A program made the translations under genes and the position numbers. The notes below the pieces were generated by a model. The model searched no databases. It saw nothing but the letters and a program-made list of their open reading frames with translations, and had not been told where the DNA came from. This document shows, one piece after another, positions 24,521-34,852 of a stretch of DNA of 64,000 bases; the stretch's first letter is position 1; the number at the start of each line of letters is the position of its first letter. Source of the stretch: Diabrotica undecimpunctata (taxonomy: Eukaryota > Arthropoda > Insecta > Coleoptera > Chrysomelidae); NCBI RefSeq assembly GCF_040954645.1, contig NC_092813.1:16222136-16286135 (forward strand), given 5' to 3'.

Positions 24521-24521
24521 A

Positions 24522-24720
24522 ACCTAATGCCAGTATATTTGATATTTCGTTTTGAGATTTATATATTACATTATTTTGCTCTAGCAGGTTTATCGACTTA
24601 AGTGATTTTGCACCAGATATTCTTTTTACTTTTTTCCATACAGTTGTTCCATTGTTTAGCAAAAAAGGAGTGTGTATGTGTAATATAACAAAAGTATTTG
24701 GAGTAGCAAAACACAATTAA
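24522..24720 (-). pseudogene. Jockey-like RT remnant, linker region 5' of the split
   Basis: The minus-strand frame gives TTVWKKVKRISG, then an ILE/NNVIYKS.NEISNILAL block. This is the usual linker between endonuclease and RT in Jockey-type ORF2. The gene resumes at 18506 after the DNA transposon with AFLKNKINEEKYT-like sequence, so the two parts are one gene split by insertion. No endonuclease sequence is recognisable further upstream. Confidence 0.65.
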
Positions 24721-27700
24721 ATTAAAGCTCGCTAGCAGAATGTGCCGGATAATGACTACTTGACACTCAAAAGGGGGTTCGGCCAATTTGCATGCCCTAC
24801 AGAGAGCGTAAAATGAGAAAATGAATGATAGAGTAATAAAAAATATATGAATAAAGTAAATGACAGTGATAAACTACGGAAGTTGCTCTAAGATGTGATT
24901 GGGCACCAGGAAAGTAATAACCTATACCTTCCCAGGTATTTTGTAAAGCTGTTTGCTGAAATAAAAGGAAAAACAGGTATTAATTGAAATATTGATTCTT
25001 CACCATAAATTTAATATCTATCCAAATAATATACAGTCTAATCCTTTATAGCTACCCACCACCAATTATGTACAGTCAACCTAGTTACTTATATGCTAAA
25101 AAAGATTTTCTGGGTATACACAATTGATTCTTGATCTGAATTTACAAATAATAAAACATAAGAAAATTTTAAGGATTCGACCTAAGAAGGTAATTTACTT
25201 GCCTACTAGAGATGTAACTCTGAACTTCGGCTTTCAATTTAATTTCATAACAAAAAAAGTAACAGGGACACTATCCTGATGGGATAGATGTCCAAGGTTT
25301 AAATATATAATAATAAAATATCAATAAAGAACTCTCTGATTAAATGTGTACACATAAAACCGTACAACGGAGTTGAAAGGGGGGATTTAAACCTCAACCG
25401 GTAGTTGACAATTAGTCCTTAAATATTATTTATTATTTTAGAAAAAGTGAATGACTGGTCTTTATTATTATGCAAAATAGTACGAATTAAAGTAAAAAAA
25501 ATATAAAAAATTATTAAAATTGATAAACCAAACCTAATACAAATTGGCAGTGTTCCACACTCTAAATGAGGGCGGTCTTTCCGGCTGGTTCCCTGAAGTT
25601 GTCCGGGAAGTCTTATGAGATCTGGAACTCTGAAGGAACAGCTAAGGGTGACGGTAAAGGTGCAAACCCAGTAGGGAACAACTCAATTCCTCCTCTATTA
25701 CAAACCCCAACAAAAATAAAAATTAAGAATTCTTGATTCTGGACTTAACTTCTTAAGTAGGCGGCTAAGAGTGGCTATAAATCAAATGGTAGACACTAAA
25801 AATAAACTAAAAATTTTTCATCTTCTTCCCCAAAAAAAATACTTATCTTCAAACAAATTTAGCACAGCCGCTACTTTTTCTAGTTAACCGAACTTCCTTT
25901 GACCAAAGTTGTAACCAGAATGCGCGCTAATTGTTAATTGTTAGTCGGATAAGCATGCCTGCCTAAAACGGCCGCTGGAGTCGCTGTTTAATACCAACTT
26001 AGAAATTCAAAATTAAGAAGTATTAATGGGAAATGATTTAAAAATTTTATTTAATAGTGAATAAAGATATATTAAAGTGACCGACTCATTACAGTCCCCT
26101 CTTACTTAGAGAAAAAAAATTTTAAACGAATTTTTTTTTTCTTTTTGCATACCTATCGAAAATCACAGAATAGGTATGAACCGTGAGTTGTGACAATAGC
26201 TCGAACAGACGCTTAAATGTTGGTTAGTCAAAGTTTCCGTCATTGCAGTACAAGCAAAGCATACAAATAAATCTAAAACTAAAATTTTTAGCCATGTCCC
26301 TAGTTTGCCAAATGTGGCTAAAATACACTAATTTAATAAACTAACTTTCGAACAATCTACATCGATTCGCAAGATTACAATTAACCACAGAATATGAATG
26401 ACGTATAAAGAAAGAGACATCTAGAGATATCCAAATATTTACTAAGAGACTTACAAGTCATGTACTATCTAAAGTACATAAACTACAATAAGACTTTCGT
26501 GTAGCCTAAAATAGTCGTAATAACAAATACTTAATTTAAACGTATCAAAACAATGTAAAGTCAGACACTGATTCCAAAATTGACTATTAGGTGGACAACA
26601 GATTTATAGTAGCATATCCAAGGATAATCAATCAGGCAGAGATGTGGAACGATTCACAAATTACAAGTAACAATAAAAAATTCCAAACATATATGTATAA
26701 ACCAATTTAAGTATTGAATTGGGCACTAAATCCAAAATTGATCCACCAGTGGACAACATATTTATAGAATAGCATATCCAAAGATATAATCAACCAGGCA
26801 AACGAGTCACCAATTTCTTACTCTAATCAAATAATCCAAAAAGTAACAATAGGAAAAATTCTAAATATATATAAACCAATTTAAGTGTTGAATTGGGCAC
26901 TAAATCCAAAATTATTCAACCAGTCGACAACAAATTTATAGATTAGCATATCCAAAGGTATAATTAATCAGGTAAATGGGTAACCGATTCACACTCTAAT
27001 CAAATAATCCAAATAAATTAGGTCAACATATACCCACATCCGGTAATATGTGCCTAAACCACAATATTTACAGACTAAATCATTGAATCTAAATCAACAT
27101 CAAACAAATTAACTTATGCTGATATTCACTAACTATAGCAGGTAGCTATAATAGATTGATAAGAATACCAGATATAAGGGAGCTACATGGCATTTGGTAA
27201 GCCAATAATAACTACTCAAAATATCCAAAAAGTATAAGTTAAAGAAGTAAGTAATGAATAAGTAAGTAATCAGCAAAAAGGCATCAAGAACGAACAGGTC
27301 AATTTCTGTAGAAACTGCAAATTTATGATTCGTTCTGACGTTACTAAGAAAGAACAAGATATGTTCTAGTTCTAAATCTAAAATCAACAAGGGAATGCCT
27401 AAGAAAAGAAGTGAATGTAACTGTAAATGGTCATTTCTTGACTAAAATATAAATTACTAATTTCAGAAAGCAATCTAACTATGCTAGCCATAGAGGTAGT
27501 AATGACAAGAATAACTTAAAATAAGTAAGACTCAGAAGTCAGCTAAAGGAAATCTTCTGTAATTATAATTAAACATAGTCTACAAAGACTCAAGATTAAA
27601 ACTAAAATGTTCAAAGTAGAATTCAAATTGAAGATACTAGTTAATCACTAACAAACATTTTACTGCCCCGTCATCTGCATAACCTATCATGAAAATGGTG

Positions 27701-28012
27701 AATTCCAAAACTCATCGAACAACTGAGGCCTCTGATTAAATAACAACTTCAAACCCACGTATTCGATCAACTATGCATACGCAGAATAGTCCATATTATT
27801 ATGATATAAGAGTATACAAAAACAAATACCAACAAATTATATAAATGAATTCCTAATAACTAATTTCAGAATAATCCCATATAGTACATCAGGATATTAC
27901 TTAAAATAACGTATGACCATGACCAATAAAGTGACACTAAAACTAAACACAAAAAATCACAACATTCTTTTCAACATGGTAAACCAAATAAATACAAGAT
28001 GATAATCAAATT

Positions 28013-28017
<5 letters not shown>
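24721..28017. other. 3.3-kb AT-rich stretch without recognisable genes
   Basis: I see no transposon protein, RNA gene or conserved reading frame. A relatively GC-rich island lies at about 25555-25690 and another at 25915-25985. The only clear structure is the tandem repeat at 26574-27010, described separately. Open frames here are short and show no family resemblance. Confidence 0.5.
26574..27010. repeat. Three-unit tandem repeat, about 158-174 bp per unit
   Basis: Three diverged units start at 'ccaaaatt' at 26574, 26732 and 26906. Each contains a phrase like 'gtggacaaca.atttatag...tagcatatccaaagg.ataat.aatcaggca', followed by 'aaccaatttaagt.ttgaattgggcac'. The third unit fades out near 27010. 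Confidence 0.8.

Positions 28018-28070
<53 letters not shown>
28018..28070. repeat. (TA)n microsatellite
   Basis: An almost pure TA run of about 50 bp. It lies directly left of the candidate element at 28080-34300. Confidence 0.95.
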
Positions 28071-28075
<5 letters not shown>

Positions 28076-28136
28076 TTATTTACGGTAACAATTGACTTCC
28101 CACATGTAAAGTTGTAGGTTCAATTGGCTTCCGCTG

Positions 28137-28173
28137 GTCAATTGGCATCCGGTATTCGGATGCCAATTGACCT
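28137..28173. promoter_or_regulatory. Perfect 16-bp inverted repeat of the end motif
   Basis: ggtcaattggcatccg and its exact complement are separated by 5 bp (gtatt). It contains two head-to-head copies of the subterminal motif and may be a recombinase- or transposase-binding site. Confidence 0.6.
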
Positions 28174-29033
28174 CTTCAAAATAATATCAGAAACGCATAG
28201 TGGATGATATTATAAGGCTCTTTACGCGATATGAACCCGGAATCCAATTGGACCGTTTTTTGATTCGTAAATAAATCGTAGTTCGAGGCAAAAAATAAGC
28301 AGCGCCACCATCGATTTGTGTATATTGAGTTGAAGCGATATTCATGTCGTTACAGCTTAGCGGTTCAATTGGCATCTACAGGATGTGATACGATTTTGGA
28401 AGCCAGTTAGTCACTTAGATTGTCTTAGATTCCAGGTTTATAAAGGTTCGAGTAACGTCTGGTCGATTCGCGTTTGAGTTTAATTCTTAGAATGGATATT
28501 TTTTGTTTAGTTTTTGGATTTACAATATATTATTGGTTTTATCTTACTTTCTTGTTATCTGCAGTCTTTTATTCTTTTTGAAAGGTTTTATAACCTTATT
28601 TCTCAGCGCCATGTGTATAATTTTTTGAAGCACATTGCTAAAACGTTGTGTATTAAAAAGCATTTAATGTTAGGGGTTGTAAATGCATTAAAAATGTTGT
28701 GAATTTTGAAAATGTGGTTTGGCGCTGTGTTAATAAGATTCTTTCGTTAAGATGCTTAGTTTTTATCTATCTCTGGTTATGCTTTGTCTTTTTTTCTGTG
28801 AAAATATTAACTAATATTATAAATGTGAGTGTAAGGTGTTTGTCGGCTTGTTTTTTTTTTCGCATTCCCTGTTTAACTTTTTAACCGATCATATTGATTA
28901 TTTTTGCAATTTTGACAGGGACACAAATAAGCACAGATGATACATTTTATTTAAAAAAGTTGTATTTTCAAGGGAAACTTCTCGGCAGAAGACGCCATCA
29001 CAATCGAATCGAGGATAAAAGCTAGTATTTTAT

Positions 29034-30244
29034 ATGTAAATGAGAATGCAATCCACTCTTAACTGATCAACATTTAATATGTCATCACAGGTGTTCCGTG
29101 TGCAATGCTGCCAGGTCACCCATGTACAGCTTGGAACAACAAGAGCCATTTGCTGATCGGTTTAGGTCACCGAAACCCAACCAATTATGATTGGATCAAC
29201 AGAAACAACTACTCCGTGGGCTAATACCCCTACCGGCATTGAATTATACTATTGATCCAATGGTCGCAGAACAACACAACCCATCAAGTGTGAAACGCCA
29301 AACAGCTGTTTCGGTCCGCCAGACCTTATCAGTGACGCTTGGCTTCTCCATTGGAAAGTTGTCCGTTCTGCTTAAGGGGACAAGGTCCTCTGAATCTCAA
29401 ATGTAAATGAGAATGCAATCCACTCTTAACTGATCAACATTTAATATGTCATCACAGGTGTTCCGTGTGCAATGCTGCCAGGTCACCCATGTACAGCTTG
29501 GAACAACAAGAGCCATTTGCTGATCGGTTTAGGCCGCCGAAACCCAATTAATTATGTTTAGATCAACAGAAACAACTACTCCGAGGGCTAATACCCCTAC
29601 CGGCATTGAATTATACTATTGATCCAATGGTCGCAGCACAACACAACCCATCAAGTGTGAAACGCCAAACAGTTGTTGCGGTCCGCCAGACCTCATCAGT
29701 GACGCTTGGCTTCTCCATTGGAAAGTTGTCCGTTCTGCTTAAGGGGACAAGGTCCTCTGCATCTCAAATGTAAATGAGAATGCAATCCATTCTTAACTGA
29801 TCAACATTTAATATGTCATCACCGGTGTTCCGTGTGCAATGCTGCCAGGTCACCCATGTACAACTTGGAACAACAAGAGCCCTTTGCTGATCGGTTTAGG
29901 TCACCGAAACCCAACCAATTATGTTTGGATCAACAAAAACCACTACTCCGAGGGGTAATACACCTACTGGCATTGAATTATACTATTGATCCAATGGTCG
30001 CAGATCAACACAACCCATCAAGTGTGAAACGCCAAACAGCAGTTTCGGTCCGCCAGACCTCATCAGTGACTCTTGGCTTCTCCATTGGAAAGTTGTCCGT
30101 TCTGCTTAAGGGGACAAGGTCCTCTGAATCTCAAATGTAAATGAGAATGCAATCCACTCTTAACTGATCAACATTTAATATGTCATCACAGGTGTTCCAT
30201 GTGCAATGCTGCCAGATCACCCATGTACAGCTTGGAACAACAAG
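29034..30244 (+). repeat. Exact-period 367-bp tandem repeat, three full units plus a partial fourth
   Basis: Units begin at 'atgtaaatgagaatgcaat' at 29034, 29401, 29768 and 30135, giving periods of 367, 367 and 367 bp. The units differ at only a few per cent of positions. The fourth stops after about 110 bp at 30244, where the recombinase reading frame continues. Each unit contains 'atgtcatcac.ggtgttcc', the sequence that supplies the ATG at 30180. Reading frames inside the repeats (29191 and 29832) are repeat-derived and probably not proteins. The array could be a promoter or leader array, or a decayed exon duplication. Confidence 0.9.
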
Positions 30245-31199
30245 AGCGTACAAATGTCTGCTCGAAGGTACATATTGCAGCTTACTACTTTTTAATAAGA
30301 GACGAGTAGGGGAGCTGCAGAGATTACCTTTAGATATTTATTTAAAACATCATGATTCTCAATCTTCTAAAGAGTTTGAGAAAGTCCTAACAGAAACCGA
30401 GAAAATTTTAGTTCACTCTTTAAAACGCATAGTAATAAGAGGTAAGAGAGGTAGAGGCGTACCTGTTCTGTTTGACAAATTGACCAAAAGTGGAGTTGAC
30501 ACTTTAATTAAATATAGGAATAATTTTTTTACCTCTTACAACGAATACCTATTTGGCATACCGAATACTATTAACTGCATCAGTGGATATCATGTTCTCA
30601 GAAAGCATGCTTCTAAGGTGTTGAATGATGCAAACAAAATCACTATCCTCACGTCAACTCGCCTCAGAAAACACTTAGCAACAATAATACAAATTTTAAA
30701 AATGGAAAAGGGTGAACTAGAACAACTAGCAAAATTTATGGGGCATACCTCAAAAACTCATGATGAGTGGTATCGTCTCCCGTCAGACATTTACCAAACC
30801 GCAAAAGTTTCCAAAATATTATTGCTCGCTCAAAACACTAATATTGACCAATATAAAAATCGAAATTTAAATGAGATTGAAGTCGATAACGAGATATTGG
30901 AAGACGCAGAAGAAGCTGATAGTGACGAAGAAAATACTAATCAACCTATTCTTCAACAAAATGAAGTAAACATCCCGTCACAAAATAGAATACAGGAGAA
31001 AGGTAAACGTATTTTAGTTCCATGGACAAAAGAGGAAAAAGAACTTACGCAAAAATTCTTTGCACGTCATATTAAGAAGAAAATTCCGCCAAAAAAAATG
31101 GAAGTTTTAAATTTGGTAGAAAAGTATCCAAATGTTTTTAAAAACAGGAAATGGGACACAATAAAAGTATTTGTACAAAATAAATATAAATCACAATAA
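30180..31199 (+). CDS. Tyrosine-recombinase-like protein with Myb/SANT-like C-terminus
   Basis: The frame is intact, 339 codons. Residues 1-22 come from the fourth 367-bp repeat unit; recognisable recombinase sequence starts near residue 25. The core shows LLLFNKRRVGELQ (first catalytic Arg, R41/R42), a GKRGRGVPV strand region (about 88-96), TSTRLRKHLATI (R163, H165), FMGHTSKTH (H189) and EWYRLP (candidate nucleophile Y198). This R...K...HxxR-like...H...Y order is the phage-integrase/tyrosine-recombinase signature. An acidic linker (about 215-260) follows, then PWTKEEKELTQKFF...NRKWDTIKVFVQNK (about 280-335), which looks Myb/SANT-like. Similar recombinase-plus-Myb proteins occur in fish and invertebrates, as I recall. 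The N-terminal DNA-binding half of a recombinase is missing, so the gene is 5'-truncated or has upstream exons. No neighbouring partner gene is seen. Confidence 0.7.
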   Translation: MSSQVFHVQCCQITHVQLGTTRAYKCLLEGTYCSLLLFNKRRVGELQRLPLDIYLKHHDSQSSKEFEKVLTETEKILVHSLKRIVIRGKRGRGVPVLFDKLTKSGVDTLIKYRNNFFTSYNEYLFGIPNTINCISGYHVLRKHASKVLNDANKITILTSTRLRKHLATIIQILKMEKGELEQLAKFMGHTSKTHDEWYRLPSDIYQTAKVSKILLLAQNTNIDQYKNRNLNEIEVDNEILEDAEEADSDEENTNQPILQQNEVNIPSQNRIQEKGKRILVPWTKEEKELTQKFFARHIKKKIPPKKMEVLNLVEKYPNVFKNRKWDTIKVFVQNKYKSQ

Positions 31200-33334
31200 T
31201 TCATTCAAGTGATTACGAGTTTCAATAAAATATTCTATTACAATCCTATAGTTTTAATGTATCCTTCATTACTTTCTTATTGAATTAAACCTAATTTTAT
31301 TAACGTTTTAAAACGTCGTCATATTAATATTTTCTCTTGGATTTTGTAAATCCAATGAAATGTTGTAGATAGAATTTGAGGTTGGACAAACATTCATTTT
31401 TTCTTAGCTGTTCTAGTTTTAAAATAAAGTTTCTAACTAGTCTATGTTTCTAATGGTAATAGTGAGTTTTGTACAATTGCTAACGTATAGACTTTACCTA
31501 TTTTACGTTTTTATCGAGGCTATTTTTTTTTAAATAAACCCGGTGTGGTCAATGTTGATTATTTCCATACGACATGTGAGTCCTAAAGTAACGGATAAAT
31601 TCAATATTTTTGTAACTAAAAATATTTTGACGAAATCCTCGTACAGGTCGATTTTTGTTTTTTGTTGTGCATTTTTTCAATATAATCTTTTTATACAGGG
31701 CGTGTCGTGTAAGAGTGGCCAATACCAACTTTCTTATTTTAAATACAACACCCTGTATATTATTATATCTTTTGATTTCTAAGAATATTCTAGATAAAAT
31801 TTATATTTAATCTTCTATTCCTATCTTTAACTGTTTTTGAGTAATCGAGGTTGGAAAAGTGACAATTGCTCACAAAATCTAAACAGTTCGATCTAGAGTA
31901 AAATGGTTTTTATATTAAGACAAAAGCTTTTTGTATTTACAAAAAGCTTTTGTCTTTATATTGATTCAGGGTATACAGCCAACTATTGGATTTGGTCCAT
32001 TTTAATTAGTTTTTATATTACTATCTTAGTTTTTAATATGCTATCTAGTGGTATTAAATAAAAATAAAATACGAAAATTGTCGTGGTCGGCCCTAAATTT
32101 CAAAATTTGTCATTTTGAATATAATCCTATCATCTCTGGGTTTGATACCACTAGATAGCATATTAAAAAGTAAGATAATAATGTAAAAACCATTTTACTC
32201 TAGGTCGAACTGTTTAGATTTTGTGAGGAAAAATACACGAAATGTCACTTTTCCAACCTCGATTACTTAAAAACGGTTAAAGATAAGAATAGAAGATTAA
32301 ATATAAATTTTACCTAATATTCTAAGAAATTCAAAAATATAATAATACACAGGGTGTTGTATCTAAAATAAGAAAGTTGGTATTGGCCACTGTTACACGA
32401 CACGCCCTGTATAAAAAGATTCTATTGAAAAAAATGCACAACAAAAAATAAAAACCGACCTACATGAGGATTTCGTCAAAAGATTTTTAGTTACAAAAAT
32501 ATTGAATTTATCCGTTACCTTAGGACCTCACTGTATATAAATCACAATGGATCATTTTATGTACCATTATAGGTATGTGCCATGTATAGCCTTGATAAAG
32601 ACTTAAAATAAAGTAAAAACATTGGCAAATTTTAAACATTAACTAGGTTTTAATTGTCCCTAACCCACTATTACCATTAGAAGCTATTAAGTGGACACTA
32701 CTCCTAAAACTTTGTTTACGTTGAAAGCTATGTATCGCCATTTTAAAAAGAGAGACCAAGAAATTTTGTAAATTATATGTTTGCAACTGTGTTTCTTACA
32801 AAAACCTTTTGTATGTATATAACTTCTTTATTATTCACTTCTAATGAAGTTAAGAGATAAAATACTGATTCTGAATTTTGTTTAAAAGAAGTGTACCTTT
32901 AAACATTTGATTTTCAACTTCTTCAAAGTTACAGTAATTTCAACATCTTTTCAATTCTTGAGTACTTCAATTCCCAAGAGATTTCAGTAATTTTATTTTA
33001 TTTTTTTCTACGTAGGGCAAACACAACCATGAGATATAATCGAGACTCCATATATTTCAAACTAGGTTGATTTTGATAAAATTGGTTTTTGTTAGGTACA
33101 GATAATAATTACCTATGTAGTGCCTTCATAACAGGTAATTCTTATTTTTATGTTACAGCCTTAAAATAAAACATACATTATGTCGAATAAATTTTGATAT
33201 ATTATTTATTAACAAACGGTTAAAGAAAAACAAATATGTGTTAAAATACGACTCTTTTTTAATTATTGCTTTTCATAGTATATGGACATAATATTTTATC
33301 TCTTTTTAATGTAAAAGAATCTGGTTCGTTTTGA
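31200..33334. other. Non-coding interior downstream of the recombinase
   Basis: AT-rich sequence. A polyadenylation-like aataaa lies shortly after the stop (31226). The main structure is the fold-back repeat at 31576-32531. No protein-coding support is seen. Confidence 0.45.
31576..32531. repeat. Fold-back element of about 956 bp
   Basis: The left arm (31576-about 32063) is the inverted copy of the right arm (about 32138-32531). Both start with gtgag.tcctaa.gtaacgg and contain 'tatacagggcgtgtcgtgta' and 'acaccctgta', a motif common near insect DNA-transposon ends. The arms are about 90 per cent identical. The left arm has an extra insert of about 100 bp near 31918-32010. That insert starts with the hairpin agacaaaagctttttgta...caaaaagcttttgtct and is bracketed by 'gtttttatatta' on both sides, which looks like a small insertion with a target duplication. 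Confidence 0.8.
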
Positions 33335-33706
33335 TTGTGCATCTATTATTATATAATACCACATCAAACCAGATTCAGTGACGTACGAGAAGTATGGGCA
33401 GAGGAAAGAAAAATACACACAGTTGTAAGAAGTCAGATACCAAAAAATAAAGCAGAAAGTTATGTGCACTTTGCGTTCGGCAATAATGTGCCTGTTGTCT
33501 TAAACATCTTCACTTGCAAAAATTTTCACAGTGAGTGTTATCAAATGGTCGTATACTCTTATAAGTACTTTTGTTTGCTTTCTAAGTATTTTTCATGGAC
33601 TTTGAATTTGCTAAAATATTGGAAAGTGTCATCGAAAATGCAAATCGAAGAGAAATACGAACAAGAACGAGAAAATACAGCCCATATAGCCCATAATGCG
33701 ACGTAA
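33335..33706 (+). other. Unassigned 123-codon open frame
   Basis: The frame is open from 33335 to 33706. Residues about 13-60 (TRFSDVREVWAEERK onward) have an ordinary amino-acid composition; the ends are low-complexity. I do not recognise the protein. It may be a chance frame or an exon of a gene belonging to the candidate element. An acceptor-like 'accag' precedes the more protein-like part at 33370. Confidence 0.2.
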
Positions 33707-34301
33707 CAGCCCAAGACATGAAGTTACAATCATTGTAACATTTAATTTTAACATTTAATCCTACTATACCAGAATTTCTTTAGTAATACCAAATAATTCA
33801 TTACAACAGAGCTCTTTTACTCAGGGAATAATCAGACTAGAAGTTGTTAAAAGACGATAAAACATTTTTAAATTACTGAGCTTAAAAAATGTAAAATAAA
33901 AGTATTTAGCAAATTAAATCAAATTTGAAGCTGTCATAATTTTAAAAGAAAAATATTCAATCTCGAAAAAAGCAATTGCCTGCCTACAATTTATAGATAA
34001 GGAGTAATATACTCTAACAAGTTAAATTTTTAAACATCCGTTTCGACAACAAAATATTACAATGACTGAACAGATGAATTGACTCAGGTAGAATTCCACC
34101 GAAACCTTTAGGTATTATTGTCGACTTGAGTCATAAACCAATGGATGCTAAAGGTCCAAAGCCAATCGATGCCAAAGAAACCGCAACAGCGATTGATGCC
34201 AATTGGTACCGCAACAGAATTCGCTGTATATTGTGGCCCGTGAATATTCACGGATGCCAAATGGGAATACTTTTCGTCCAGAAGTCAATTGGTACTACAA
34301 A

Positions 34302-34321
34302 GAAATATATATATATATATT
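34302..34321. repeat. Short (TA)n tract
   Basis: A TA run of about 18 bp separates the candidate element from the 5' end of the next non-LTR element. Confidence 0.85.
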
Positions 34322-34852
34322 TCTGACACGCGGTCAGACTAGCTGGACGTATGTAGTGTCGCTCCGAAATTAAATTCCAATTTTGGGTGGTTTCGAGTGT
34401 AATCTGCATGCAAATTAGTGTAAAGTGTATTTAAAAAGGACCTTTATGTAAATAAATAATCAGTTATCTGATTTTGAACTGTATTAAATTAATAGTTAGT
34501 TTTAATTGCCCTACGGATAAAAGTGAAACTTCTGAGTGGTCGAAACAAGTTGAGCTTTTTGCGCTGGACGGGTGATTAAGAACGATAAACAATAATAATT
34601 ATCAACAAAAAAAATAGGTCTGTTATTCAGGTTTCGGTAAAACTATACAGAATTATAAAGGCTGAATTTATTTGCTGTTTTAATATTGATTGTATTTTGT
34701 ATTTACAAGTGGTAGAAGTCGAAACTGGTTAGGATCGAGAATAATTGCTAAGATTTAACTGTAGAGGTAGGCGCGACGCTTGTCGAGATCCGTAACCGTT
34801 ACTTATAATATTTATATTTACAAATACTTTAATTATTTGAATAAGAAGAAAG

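Larger units (their letters stand above)
18507..24521 (-). mobile_element. 6-kb DNA transposon with inverted repeats of about 780 bp and a DDE+SWIM transposase (inactive)
   Basis: The left arm (about 18509-19290) and right arm (about 23751-24520) are inverted, diverged copies. Both contain 'agtccctaggtgcc', 'cattcgaaaggacataa', and the phrases around 'ataacctctaaattcagtgtctaa'. Between them lies one minus-strand transposase pseudogene. The element sits inside a non-LTR RT gene, whose two parts resume on either side. Imperfect 7-bp flanks (GCATTAG/GCTATAG on the minus strand) may be the target duplication, but the outer borders are uncertain by a few bases. Confidence 0.7.
28080..34300. mobile_element. 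Candidate 6.2-kb element with motif-rich ends, carrying a tyrosine-recombinase-like gene
   Basis: The outer ends are short inverted repeats: gtaacaattgacttc near 28084-28098, and its near complement gaagtcaattggtac near 34283-34297. Both ends are crowded with a 'CAATTGGCATCC'-like motif. The left end has copies near 28088, 28117, 28139, 28160 (inverted), 28242 and 28365. The right end has copies near 34138, 34162, 34193, 34253 and 34286, mostly inverted. (TA)n tracts flank both sides. Inside are the 367-bp repeats, the recombinase gene and a fold-back. The boundaries and the link between ends and gene are inference. Confidence 0.45.

Noticed and set aside
28514..28884. Two hydrophobic 61-62 codon frames that could look like membrane peptides
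   Set aside because: They are T-rich sequence giving Phe/Leu/Ile runs by chance; no signal or family is recognised.
29191..30140. Two similar open frames of 71 and 102 codons within the 367-bp units
   Set aside because: They follow the repeat unit and show no known domain. Their similarity reflects tandem duplication rather than a gene pair.
29034..30244. CRISPR-like array
   Set aside because: The units are 367 bp without short repeat/spacer structure, and the context is eukaryotic.
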